This document shows, piece by piece, positions 42,034 through 52,865 of a stretch of DNA of 64,000 nucleotides. Source of the stretch: Chlorobiales bacterium Clorobi_01 (GTDB lineage Bacteria > Bacteroidota > Chlorobiia > Chlorobiales > Chlorobiaceae); the NCBI GenBank assembly GCA_001602925.1, contig LUZT01000006.1, positions 362,502 to 426,501 of the forward strand. The letters are read 5' to 3'. Under the pieces are notes generated by a model. That model was given only the letters and a program-made list of their open reading frames with translations. It did no database searches and was not told where the DNA came from. The first letter of the stretch is position 1, and every line of letters starts with the position of its first letter. Position numbers and translations under genes: made by a program.

Positions 42034-42112
42034 CAAATCTAACAAAGAGAATTAACTCGGATCGCAAATTTCGCTGCGTTTCATTTGCGCCCGGTTATTT
42101 GCATCGTTAGCC
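42033..42112 (+). other. attC-like recombination site 3
   Basis: 80 bp from ACAAATCTAAC to GTTAGCC, with imperfect inner arms and a bulge, as in integron attC. Its outer arm is complementary to the first 11 bases of the cassette. Confidence 0.7.
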
Positions 42113-42116
42113 ATCA

Positions 42117-42938
42117 ATGAAGAACTCTATGAATAACCAGCGCAGGGCATTGTATCTGTCTCATGGCGGCGGCCCGTTGCCGCTTCTTGGGGACGAGGGG
42201 CACACAGAGATGGTTGCCTGTCTTAAAGACATCGCGGCGACCATCGAAAAGCCGTCGGCAATCATTGTTGTCAGCGCCCACTGGGAGGCCGCCAACGCTA
42301 CCGTCACTTCGGGGGAACGCCCCGGCTTGATCTACGACTACAGCGGCTTTCCGCCGGAGTCATATGAGATCGAATATCCCTGCTCCGGCAATCCGCCATT
42401 AGCCGATGCTATCGTCAGGCAGCTTGAAAAAGCGGGCATAACGGTAAGCGCGGACAACACGAGGGGGTTCGATCACGGGCTGTTCGTCCCTTTGAAAATC
42501 ATGTATCCCGAAGCGGACATACCCTGCGTGCAACTCTCATTGATAAAAGGGCTTGACCCTGCTGCGCACATCGCTTTGGGCCGCGCCCTGCAATCGCTGG
42601 CTGACCGGTCGATTCTGCTGATAGGTTCGGGGTTTTCCTTTCACAACATGAGGGCTTTTTTTACTCCGGATACGGAAGCTTCCAGAGATGCAAACCGGGC
42701 ATTTGAGCGCTGGCTGGTCAGCACCTGTTCCGACAAAAGCATCACGGAAGATGAAAGGGCTGAGAGGTTGGTCGCATGGGAATCTGCGCCCTCCGCTCGA
42801 TACTGCCATCCGAGAGAGGAACATTTGCTGCCGCTTCACGTCTGTTACGGTTTTGCCGGTTCAGCCTGTTCAAAAGCATACGAATTACAGATTCTCAACA
42901 AGGAATCGAGCATGTATCTCTGGGAAGTTGACGGCTGA
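42117..42938 (+). CDS. LigB/DODA-type aromatic-ring dioxygenase family protein
   Basis: 273 residues from ATG 42117 (42129 possible). SHGGGPLPLLG and the metal-binding His/Glu in SAHWEA, FDHGLFVPLKIM and GSGFSFHNMR match the YgiD/4,5-DOPA dioxygenase group (class III extradiol, non-heme Fe/Zn). It begins 4 nt after attC-like site 3, but no matching attC follows it, so it may be the original host gene at the cassette insertion point. Confidence 0.85.
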   Translation: MKNSMNNQRRALYLSHGGGPLPLLGDEGHTEMVACLKDIAATIEKPSAIIVVSAHWEAANATVTSGERPGLIYDYSGFPPESYEIEYPCSGNPPLADAIVRQLEKAGITVSADNTRGFDHGLFVPLKIMYPEADIPCVQLSLIKGLDPAAHIALGRALQSLADRSILLIGSGFSFHNMRAFFTPDTEASRDANRAFERWLVSTCSDKSITEDERAERLVAWESAPSARYCHPREEHLLPLHVCYGFAGSACSKAYELQILNKESSMYLWEVDG

Positions 42939-43091
42939 CGATTGGTAATGAATCAGTGATTCCGGTTCTCAGGGACCCCCGCTTTTTGGGCAGACGGTTC
43001 GTGAGATCGATGGGTGTTCTGATTCAAGGGAGGGATGAGGTGTTTCTCCCGTTGCCAGCTATGAATCGTTAAGTCAAAAATTTAAAGATTA

Positions 43092-43121
43092 GTGGGGAGC
43101 TGTTTGTCATCGGCTCCCCAC
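43092..43121 (-). terminator. Terminator of the alcohol dehydrogenase gene
   Basis: GTGGGGAGC (43092-43100) pairs perfectly with GCTCCCCAC (43113-43121). On the minus strand it is followed by T-rich sequence. It lies just after the stop of the gene at 43131. Confidence 0.6.
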
Positions 43122-43130
43122 TTCATTAAA

Positions 43131-44318
43131 TCACAGCGCTGACCTCAGCACCTCCACAATATCGGCTTTCGTCATCGCTGGTCTGCCGGGGAGCTGGCCT
43201 TCGGCGTTCCCAGCGACGAGCAGGGTGTCTTCGGCGTAGCGGTCGAGGCGATCGTCGCCGATGCCGCATTCCGAGAGGCGCGTCGGGCAGCCGATGGAGC
43301 GGAGGAAGGCTTCGAAGCGGTCGATGCCTTCCAGCGCGGCATCCATGTCATCAGCACTTTTCAGTTCGATGCCGAAAATCCGGTGTGCGAACTGCGCGAA
43401 GCGGGCCGGGCGGTTCTTTGCAGCGAAACGCATCCATGCCGGATTGACGATGGCGAGGCCTGCGCCGTGGGCGATGTCGTGCTGTGCGGAGAGGGTGTGC
43501 TCGATCATGTGCACCGGGTAGGGGGCCAGGCATCCGGCCTGCACCCAGCCGTTCAGCGCGACCACCGAGGCCCACTGCACCTGGGCACGAGCTTCGAGGT
43601 CGTTGCCGTCAGCGACCGCTTTCGGCCCGTATTCCATCGCGGTGAGGATGACTCCTTCGGCGAAGCGATCCTGCACGGGCGTGCCGTCAACGCCGTTGAA
43701 GTACGCTTCGGTGACGTGGGTGATGAGATCGCAGATGCCGTAGGCGGTCTGGTCTTTCGGCACGCTCACGGTCAGCTCGGGATCGACGATGGCCGCTTTC
43801 GGGTAGAGGCATTTGCCACCGACGAATGATTTGATGGTCGTTTTCTCATCCGTGATGACCGCACCGCTGTTCATCTCCGATCCTGTCGCCGCAAGCGTCG
43901 GTACGGTGATGACTGGAAGCGCCTTTGCCGGAAGCCGCCGGTTTGCCTGGCCGTGCGGGAACATGTCCCACAGGTCGCCTTCGTAAAATACCGCTGCCGC
44001 CATGACCTTTGCGGCATCCATCACGCTGCCGCCGCCGAGGGCGATCACCACGTCACACCCCTCTTTTTTAGCGAGCTCGCCGCCACGTTTCACTGACGAA
44101 AGACGCGGGTTTGGCTCGACGCCGTCACACTCCACAAACGATATTCCGGCGGATTTCAGGCTCGCAACTGCGCGGTCGAAGGTGCCGTTACGCTTGACGC
44201 TGCCGCCGCCGGTGACGATCATCGCCTTTTTGCCGTATGCGCCGGTCACCTCGCCGAGACGGGCAAGTGTTCCAGCGCCAAAGATCAGATGTGTGGGGTT
44301 CTGGTATTCAAATTTCAT
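43131..44318 (-). CDS. Iron-containing alcohol dehydrogenase (YqhD/BDH type)
   Basis: 395 residues from the ATG at 44318, preceded by CAGGAGTATCCC; a longer in-frame start lacks this. GGGSVMDAAKVMA is the NAD(P)-binding motif of group III alcohol dehydrogenases; metal ligands Asp/His occur in EHTLSAQHDIAHGAGLA. Oxidises or reduces aldehydes and alcohols. Divergent from anfH, with a 650-nt gap holding the nitrogenase promoter. Confidence 0.88.
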   Translation of the reverse strand: MKFEYQNPTHLIFGAGTLARLGEVTGAYGKKAMIVTGGGSVKRNGTFDRAVASLKSAGISFVECDGVEPNPRLSSVKRGGELAKKEGCDVVIALGGGSVMDAAKVMAAAVFYEGDLWDMFPHGQANRRLPAKALPVITVPTLAATGSEMNSGAVITDEKTTIKSFVGGKCLYPKAAIVDPELTVSVPKDQTAYGICDLITHVTEAYFNGVDGTPVQDRFAEGVILTAMEYGPKAVADGNDLEARAQVQWASVVALNGWVQAGCLAPYPVHMIEHTLSAQHDIAHGAGLAIVNPAWMRFAAKNRPARFAQFAHRIFGIELKSADDMDAALEGIDRFEAFLRSIGCPTRLSECGIGDDRLDRYAEDTLLVAGNAEGQLPGRPAMTKADIVEVLRSAL

Positions 44319-44529
44319 GGGATACTCCTGAGAAGTTTGTCCATTGTTTACCTGCCCGGCGGACAGGTTGCAGTTCAATGTGCAAATCCGCGACTGAACT
44401 TTGCAAGCTTTTGGATGGCAATTCAGAAACAGCAGGTGTGCCGTATGAGCTCATCGGGCGAAACTCGGTAGCAATTCGAGCGCAGACATCAATAACTGCC
44501 GCGAAAAGCATCACTGGTTTTCCGGAATG

Positions 44530-44870
44530 AGGGCGATTCGGGACGGGTTTGTTTTTGGACGCTGCTTTTTAGGCTTTTCGCCCTTTAGTCGATAATAAAT
44601 ATTGTACGGCTCTCTTTTAATCTAAAATAATTAGGTTAAAAGTTCGATAATGTGCAAAATTTTAAGAAAAGTGTTCCGCGCGGTTCAGAGTTTGTGGGTG
44701 GCTGGAACGGGAACCATTTTTGTCAGGAGTCGGCAGTGTTCTGGTGATTTTTTTTCAGGCGCAAGCGCTCGTTTCATAACGTTAGGAATTGATTGAGCTT
44801 ACCTCTTACCTCTGCTTTTTTCCCCCTTTCATCTTGTCATTTTTCCGGTCTGAATCTCTTTTTCTCGCAA
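44530..44870. other. Upstream region between alcohol dehydrogenase and anfH
   Basis: About 340 nt without a gene. It holds a single GTAC and a CATAACG half-site (44775-44781) but no second half at the expected spacing. It may contain activator sites for anfH that cannot be read by eye. Confidence 0.4.
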
Positions 44871-44873
44871 GTC

Positions 44874-44888
44874 TGGCATTCATTTTGA
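44874..44888 (+). promoter_or_regulatory. Candidate sigma-54 promoter of anfH
   Basis: TGGCATTCATTTTGA places GG at 44875-44876 and G at 44887, a GG-N10-G arrangement as in TGGCAC-N5-TTGCA, except that the final GC reads GA. It lies 78 nt before the anfH start. The sigma-54-type activator AnfA is encoded downstream. Confidence 0.5.
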
Positions 44889-44915
44889 GATATCGACATG
44901 TAGTTCAGGAAATAA

Positions 44916-45788
<873 letters not shown>

Positions 45789-45815
45789 TTTATTATCAAA
45801 AAAGGAGATACGCGA

Positions 45816-46133
45816 ATGAAAATGGTGAGGGCAATGCTGCGTCCTGAAATTGCGGACGAGGTATCGGACGGACTGGCCGAGGCGGGATTCATCTCGATGA
45901 CCAAGATGAACATCTTTGGCCGGGGCAAGCAGAAGGGCATCAAGATCGGCGATGTCCATTATGATGAGCTGCCGAAGGTGATGATTCTCTTGGTGGTCGA
46001 GGACATGGATGTCGAGGACGTGGTGGCGGTGATGAAGTCGAAGGCTTACACCGGCAACTTCGGCGACGGCAAGATTTTCATAACGCCCGTCGATGACGCA
46101 TTTACCGTGCGCACCGGTGCAACGGGCTTATAA
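45816..46133 (+). CDS. nifI1: PII-like nitrogenase regulator NifI1
   Basis: 105 residues, PII fold with the T-loop GRGKQKGIKIGDVHYDELPK. NifI proteins encoded between H and D in archaea, Chlorobi and clostridia shut off nitrogenase directly when ammonium is present, sensing 2-oxoglutarate and ATP. Ribosome-binding site AAAGGAGATACGCG. First of the pair. Confidence 0.9.
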   Translation: MKMVRAMLRPEIADEVSDGLAEAGFISMTKMNIFGRGKQKGIKIGDVHYDELPKVMILLVVEDMDVEDVVAVMKSKAYTGNFGDGKIFITPVDDAFTVRTGATGL

Positions 46134-46147
46134 CGGAGGCTGCGGCT

Positions 46148-46513
46148 ATGAAGGAAATACTGGCAGTGATTCGGCCCAAACAGGTCAAGAAAACAAAGGA
46201 AGTGCTCGAACAGCTCGGTTTTCCGGCCTTCAGCGCGGTCGCTGTGCTGGGGCGGGGCAAGCAGAAAGGGATCGCCGGCGAGATCAGTTGCGAACTGCCG
46301 GAGGGGCTGGAGTGCACTTCGGGCAGCTCGAAGTACGTGCCCAAGCGGATGGTGTCGCTGATCGTACCCGACGAGGACGCCGACCTGGTGGTCAAGGCGA
46401 TCATCAAGGTCAACCAGACCAACCAGTTCGGCGACGGCAGGGTTTTCGTCTGCCCGATCGACAACGTGGTGAGGATCAGGACGGACGAGGAAGGCGAGGC
46501 GGCCATCAGATAA
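46148..46513 (+). CDS. nifI2: PII-like nitrogenase regulator NifI2
   Basis: 121 residues. The longer T-loop (GRGKQKGIAGEISCELPEGLECTSGSSKYVPK) and a second PII-like half distinguish it from NifI1; the two form a hetero-oligomer that binds dinitrogenase. 14-nt gap to nifI1. Confidence 0.9.
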   Translation: MKEILAVIRPKQVKKTKEVLEQLGFPAFSAVAVLGRGKQKGIAGEISCELPEGLECTSGSSKYVPKRMVSLIVPDEDADLVVKAIIKVNQTNQFGDGRVFVCPIDNVVRIRTDEEGEAAIR

Positions 46514-48094
<1,581 letters not shown>

Positions 48095-48104
48095 GGTCAA
48101 GATC

Positions 48105-48452
48105 ATGCCAGACATCAACGAAAAGGTTGCCCAGCTCGAAAATTTCATCATGAAGAAGTGCCTCTGGCAGTTCCATTCGAGAGCCTGGGACAGGAAGCGG
48201 CAGAACGAGAACATCCTCGGCATGACCGCGAAGCTGCTCTGCGGCGAAGAGGTCGATACCTCGAAGCCCGAAGACAAGTGCTACTGGGTCGATGCCAGCT
48301 ACCTGGCCGAGAATTACCGGGAGCGGTTCGACTGGTTCTCGACAATGAGCAACGATGAAATCAAAGAGCTGATGCAGGCGCTCAGGGAGCGGATCGATTT
48401 CGTCACGGTCGATGGATCGCTGAACGAGGAGCTGAAAGACCCGCGCTATTAA
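48105..48452 (+). CDS. anfG: Iron-only nitrogenase delta subunit
   Basis: 115 residues, the third subunit found only in V- and Fe-only nitrogenases. WQFHSRAWDRKRQNENILGM and EDKCYWVDASYLAE are typical. 10 nt after anfD, 42 nt before anfK. Confidence 0.93.
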   Translation: MPDINEKVAQLENFIMKKCLWQFHSRAWDRKRQNENILGMTAKLLCGEEVDTSKPEDKCYWVDASYLAENYRERFDWFSTMSNDEIKELMQALRERIDFVTVDGSLNEELKDPRY

Positions 48453-48494
48453 GCTGCGCCACAAGAGAAATATGGAACATTTAATGGAATCACT

Positions 48495-49883
48495 ATGAAC
48501 TGTGAATTGAAAACCAAAGAGAGGTCGGGCGTCATCAACCCGATCTTTACCTGCCAGCCCGCCGGAGCGCAGTTCGCGAGCATCGGCATCAAGGAGTGCA
48601 TCGGCATCGTGCACGGCGGTCAGGGGTGCGTGATGTTCGTGAGGCTGCTGATTTCGCAGCACTTCAAGGAGAGCTTCGAGATCGCCTCTTCGTCGGTGCA
48701 TGAAGATGGCGCGGTGTTCGGCGCGCTCAATCGCGTCGAGGAGGCGGTCGATGTGCTGCTCATGCGCTACCCCGACGTGAAGGTGATCCCGATCATCACC
48801 ACCTGCTCGACCGAGGTGATCGGCGACGACGTGGACGGCGTCATCATCAAGCTCAACGAGGAGTTGCTCAGCACCAAGTACGCCGGGCGCGAGGTGCACC
48901 TCATCCCGATCCACTGCCCCAGCTTCGTGGGCAGCATGGTGACCGGCTACGACACGGCGGTCAAGGATTTTGTCGCCTACTTCGCCGAAAAGGGCGAGCC
49001 GAACGGCAAGATCAACCTGCTCACCGGCTGGGTCAACCCCGGCGACGTGACTGAATTGAAGCACCTGCTCTCCGAAATGGAGATCGATGCCACGGTGCTT
49101 TTCGAGATCGAGAGCTTCGACTCGCCGCTCATGCCGGACGGCAACTTCGTCTCGCACGGCAACACCACCATCGCCGACCTGCGCGACACAGCCAATGCCT
49201 ACGGCACCTACGCGCTGAACCGCTACGAAGGAACGAAAGCGGCGAAGTATCTCGAAAACAAGTTCAGCATTCCGGCCATCATCGGCCCGACGCCCATCGG
49301 CATCAGGAACACCGACACCTTCCTGAAAAACCTGAAACGCATGACCGGCAAGCCGATTCCCGAGTCGCTGGTGCGCGAGCGAGGCAAGGCGCTCGACGCG
49401 CTCACCGATCTGGTGCACATGTTCCTGGCCGACAAAAAGGTGGCCATCTACGGCAACCCCGACCTGGTGATCGGTCTGGCCGAGTTCTGCCTCGACCTCG
49501 AAATGAAGCCGAAGCTGCTCATTCTGGGCGACGACAACGTCACCTACGGCGACGACCCGCGCATCAAGGCGCTTCAGGAGAACGTCGATTACGACATGGA
49601 GATCGTCATGAACGGCGACCTCTGGGAGCTGGAGAATCGCATCGTCAACGAAGGGCTGGAACTCGACCTCATTCTCGGCCACTCGAAGGGTCGGTTCGTG
49701 GCCATCGACCACAACATTCCGATGGTGCGCGTTGGCTTCCCGACCTACGACCGCGCCGGAATGTACCGCTACCCGGTAGTCGGCTACGGAGGTGCGACCT
49801 GGCTCGCCGAGCAGATGGCCAATGCGCTTTTCGCCGACATGGAGTACAAGAAGAACAAGGAGTGGGTGCTGAACATGTGGTGA
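48495..49883 (+). CDS. anfK: Iron-only nitrogenase beta subunit
   Basis: 462 residues, shorter than NifK by its missing N-terminal extension. P-cluster Cys at 20 (FTCQPAGAQ), 45 (GQGCVMF) and 104 (TTCSTEVIGDD). Forms the heterodimer with AnfD and AnfG and donates electrons to the cofactor. Confidence 0.93.
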   Translation: MNCELKTKERSGVINPIFTCQPAGAQFASIGIKECIGIVHGGQGCVMFVRLLISQHFKESFEIASSSVHEDGAVFGALNRVEEAVDVLLMRYPDVKVIPIITTCSTEVIGDDVDGVIIKLNEELLSTKYAGREVHLIPIHCPSFVGSMVTGYDTAVKDFVAYFAEKGEPNGKINLLTGWVNPGDVTELKHLLSEMEIDATVLFEIESFDSPLMPDGNFVSHGNTTIADLRDTANAYGTYALNRYEGTKAAKYLENKFSIPAIIGPTPIGIRNTDTFLKNLKRMTGKPIPESLVRERGKALDALTDLVHMFLADKKVAIYGNPDLVIGLAEFCLDLEMKPKLLILGDDNVTYGDDPRIKALQENVDYDMEIVMNGDLWELENRIVNEGLELDLILGHSKGRFVAIDHNIPMVRVGFPTYDRAGMYRYPVVGYGGATWLAEQMANALFADMEYKKNKEWVLNMW

Positions 49884-49889
49884 CGAAAC

Positions 49890-50022
49890 CCTGCCGGATT
49901 CGCCCCGGTGGATCCGGCAGCGTGGGGAGGAACTGAGTGGCAATGGTGAACTGCCGAGCAGGTTTCAAAAGGAAAAGGATGTCTGGATTCTTTTGTTCCC
50001 CTGGGAGCTTGGCGCTCCCAGG
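49890..50022 (+). terminator. Hairpins after anfK
   Basis: CTGCCGGAT (near 49893) pairs with ATCCGGCAG about 12 nt on, and a second perfect stem CCTGGGAGC (50000-50008) with GCTCCCAGG (50014-50022) follows, then ACAATTTTG. They may weaken or end transcription of anfHDGK before the next genes. Confidence 0.5.
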
Positions 50023-50058
50023 ACAATTTTGCAACAACAATCTATTGAGTATCGAAAG

Positions 50059-50550
50059 ATGAGCAACACTGCAACGCCGCCGTTTGGCGCGATGCGGCGC
50101 AAGGAGCGCGAGATCACGAGCCGCGAGGAGATCGGCGAGATTCTCGGCGCTTCGAGCGTCATGAACCTCGCGCTGTGTGATAACAACGTACCGTTTCTCG
50201 TGCCGGTCTTTTTCGCTTTCGACGGCGCCGCGATCTACTTCCACTCGGCGTACGCGGGCACGAAAATGGATATTCTCGGCCGCAACAACCGGGTCTGCTT
50301 CGAGGTCTCGGTCGATCAGGGGGTGATCGAGAGCGACGCCGCCTGCGACTTCGAGGCGCGGCACCGCACGGTAATCGGTTTCGGCAAAGCCGTGATCGTC
50401 GAGGAAATGACCGAAAAAGTGAAGGCGCTCGACCTCATCGTCGCCCGCTTCACTAACCGGAAATTTCCCTATCCGCAAGCCAGCCTCGACAACACGGCGG
50501 TTATCCGCATCGAGATCGACTCGATCAAGGGCAAGAAGCACGGATTCTGA
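50059..50550 (+). CDS. Pyridoxamine-oxidase-like flavin-binding-fold protein
   Basis: 163 residues from ATG 50059. N-terminal REEIGEILGASSVMNLALCDNNVPFLVPVFFAF and FHSAYAGTKMDIL match the split-barrel FMN-binding family. Small proteins of this family occur beside Fe-only nitrogenase genes. Role in nitrogenase maturation is inferred; it may supply or sense electrons. Confidence 0.7.
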   Translation: MSNTATPPFGAMRRKEREITSREEIGEILGASSVMNLALCDNNVPFLVPVFFAFDGAAIYFHSAYAGTKMDILGRNNRVCFEVSVDQGVIESDAACDFEARHRTVIGFGKAVIVEEMTEKVKALDLIVARFTNRKFPYPQASLDNTAVIRIEIDSIKGKKHGF

Positions 50551-50585
50551 ATCCACCACGAAAAACGAATGAACAGGGAGCAACC

Positions 50586-51269
50586 ATGAAAATAGCAGCA
50601 ATCGTCGATGGCGGCGGCAATGCCATTCCGTTTGGCGAACCGGGAACCGTGATGCTTTTCAGCTACGAGGACGATGGCTGGTTCGTCATCGACTTGTTTG
50701 CCTACGACCTCGGGGAAGCGTTCGGGCTGGTCGAGCTGAAGGAGTCCACGCAGGCGCTTGCGGTGAGGCTCGGCGATTGCCGGGTTCTGCTTGTGCGCGA
50801 CGTGAGCGGCTATCCGCGCACGATGCTGCTGGAGCTTGGCTTCACGCTCTGGTCGATCGCGGGCGTTCCCGAAAACTATCTCGACCGGGTGAAGCAAAAA
50901 ACCGCCGAGGCCGCCGAAGCGAAGGCGGCGGTGGTGACGGCGAACCAGCCGAAGGTTCCGGCGGCGTTGCCAACGCCGAAGCCGCTCGGCGGGAGCTGCG
51001 CCGGGGTTTACACCATCGACATCAGCGAGGCGCAGGTGTGTGGCGGCAACCACAACTCGCGGGAGATTCTGATTCCATTTTTCAAAACGACGCAGTTCAG
51101 CAGAATCGACATTCTCTGCGACCACGTCCCGAAATGGTTTTCGAGCGAGCTTGCCGACATGAAGCTGAACTACTCGACCGAACCGGTCAAAAACGGACGA
51201 TGGCTGGTCTCCGTCCGCGCCAACTCGCACCGCAACGGCCACAAATCAGGCTGCTCTTCGTGTGGGTAA
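50586..51269 (+). CDS. anfO: Fe-only nitrogenase accessory protein AnfO
   Basis: 227 residues. VVDGGGNAIPFGEPGTVMLFSYEDDGW at the N-terminus, VRDVSGYPRTMLLELGF and the C-terminal SEAQVCGGNHNSREILIPFF fit the AnfO family, found only with Fe-only nitrogenases. Ribosome-binding site GGGAGCAACC. Its exact role is unknown, but it marks this as an Anf system. Confidence 0.85.
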   Translation: MKIAAIVDGGGNAIPFGEPGTVMLFSYEDDGWFVIDLFAYDLGEAFGLVELKESTQALAVRLGDCRVLLVRDVSGYPRTMLLELGFTLWSIAGVPENYLDRVKQKTAEAAEAKAAVVTANQPKVPAALPTPKPLGGSCAGVYTIDISEAQVCGGNHNSREILIPFFKTTQFSRIDILCDHVPKWFSSELADMKLNYSTEPVKNGRWLVSVRANSHRNGHKSGCSSCG

Positions 51270-51344
51270 CGATTTTTGGGAAAAGCAGTTAAAGAACGTT
51301 CGCGCTTTTTTGTCACTAATCTGATTTTATGAAGGAGGCCACCC

Positions 51345-52619
51345 ATGTCCATCGATCTTGAAAAACATCCCTGTTTCAACAAGTCCGGAGAGAACAGTTC
51401 CGGGCGGATTCATTTGCCGGTTGCGCCGCGCTGCAACATTCAGTGCAACTACTGCAATCGCAAGTTCGACTGCATGAACGAAAACCGGCCCGGTGTCACC
51501 AGCAAGGTGCTGTCGCCGAAGGAGGCGCTGCGCTACCTGACCCGCGCGCTCGTGCAGACGCCGAACATCGCCGTGACCGGCATCGCGGGGCCGGGCGATC
51601 CGTTCGCCAACGCGGAGCGGACGATGGCGACCATGCGGCTGGTGCGCGAGCGCTTCCCTGAGATGCTGCTCTGCGTGAGCACCAACGGCCTCGGCCTCTT
51701 GCCCTGGATCGACGAGCTGGAGGCGTTGCAGGTGGGTCACGTCACCATCACCATCAACGCGGTCGATCCGGAGATCGGCGCGGAAATCTACGCCTGGGTG
51801 CGCCACGGCGAGCGGATGTATCACGGCGTCGAGGCGGCGGTGCTCCTGATGGAGCGGCAGTTCGAGGCGCTGGCGAAACTCAAGGAGCGGGGGATCATCG
51901 CCAAGGTGAACTGCGTGGTGATTCCCGGGGTCAACGACGCCCATATCGCCGCAATCGCCGGGAAGGTGGCCGAATACGGCGCGGATGTGCTGAACTGCAT
52001 CCCGTACCACCAGACGCCGGAGACGCTCTTCGAGAACCTGCCGGAGCCGTCGCACGAGCTGATGCGGCGCGTTCGGAAAACCGCCGGAGAACTGCTGCCG
52101 CAGATGGAGCACTGCGCCCGGTGCCGCTCGGACGCCGCGGGCCTGCTCCGCGAAGGCGACGGCCTCGACGCGATGCGCGACTTTCTCGATTCCGGCGGCC
52201 TCGCGGTGGCGGGCGACAATGTGCGCCCCTGCATCGCCGTGGCGACCGGCGACGGCGCGGTGATCGATGGCCACCTCGCCGAATCGGAAGAACTGTGGAT
52301 CTACCGGCTCGATGCGCGGAGCGGCGGCGTTTCATTCACTGACAGGCGGCGGATGCCCTCGGCCCTGAATGGCCGGATGCGCTGGCCGATGATGGCGGAG
52401 CTTCTCGACGATTGCTCCATTCTGCTCGCGAGCGGCGCGGGGGAGTTCTCCGTCAACGAACTGGGCGAGCGGGGCGTGAGCGTCGTCGTCAGGAGCGGCG
52501 AAATCATTCCGGCACTCCGCGAGTTGCTGCTCCCGTCCGCCTCGGCGAGTCATGGCGGCTACGTCTCGGTCACCACCGGGCGGCACGAGTGCGTCACGAC
52601 CAGCAGCCGCTGCGCGTAA
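51345..52619 (+). CDS. nifB: Nitrogenase cofactor biosynthesis protein NifB, dedicated copy
   Basis: 424 residues. Radical SAM motif CNIQCNYC at 30-37, additional Cys43 in FDC, GPGDPFAN, then a C-terminal NifX-like domain (about 285-424). Makes the NifB-cofactor (8Fe-9S-C), precursor of all nitrogenase cofactors. It may be an additional nifB dedicated to the Fe-only system, with another copy presumably in the Mo-nitrogenase cluster outside this window. Confidence 0.92.
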   Translation: MSIDLEKHPCFNKSGENSSGRIHLPVAPRCNIQCNYCNRKFDCMNENRPGVTSKVLSPKEALRYLTRALVQTPNIAVTGIAGPGDPFANAERTMATMRLVRERFPEMLLCVSTNGLGLLPWIDELEALQVGHVTITINAVDPEIGAEIYAWVRHGERMYHGVEAAVLLMERQFEALAKLKERGIIAKVNCVVIPGVNDAHIAAIAGKVAEYGADVLNCIPYHQTPETLFENLPEPSHELMRRVRKTAGELLPQMEHCARCRSDAAGLLREGDGLDAMRDFLDSGGLAVAGDNVRPCIAVATGDGAVIDGHLAESEELWIYRLDARSGGVSFTDRRRMPSALNGRMRWPMMAELLDDCSILLASGAGEFSVNELGERGVSVVVRSGEIIPALRELLLPSASASHGGYVSVTTGRHECVTTSSRCA

Positions 52620-52651
52620 AGGGTGTCGTGGCGAGCATTTTTTTTGCTTGG

Positions 52652-52675
52652 CGTTATATTTTAAAGTATATAACG
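52652..52675. promoter_or_regulatory. ModE-like operator upstream of anfA
   Basis: CGTTATAT (52652-52659) and ATATAACG (52668-52675), a perfect 8-bp inverted repeat with an 8-nt spacer. It is the best match of four in this window to the classical ModE operator. It lies about 190 nt before the chosen anfA start, so it may be a repressor site in the anfA promoter. Confidence 0.7.
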
Positions 52676-52865
52676 ATCAATTCAGGCAAGCGAAGCGGTT
52701 TCTGCCGGATTTTCTCCATGAAACTTCTCTTTGCCGGGTTCTCCGGGTTCCGGATTCAACGCTTCTCCCGCGCCTGTCAGTCGCTATCGGCAGGCGCGGG
52801 ACGGCGCTGTTTCGGCCCGTTTCCGCTTGAGCAAAGAACCATCATCACCGGATTTTCCTCTCTCT

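Larger units (their letters stand above)
41203..42112 (+). mobile_element. Integron-type gene cassette 3
   Basis: Starts GTTAGATTTGT (41203-41213), the exact reverse complement of ACAAATCTAAC (42033-42043) at the start of its attC-like site. That site contains the arms AAC...GATCGCAAAT and ATTTGCG...CGGTT and ends in GTTAGCC (42106-42112). The passenger is the gene at 41233. Confidence 0.78.
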
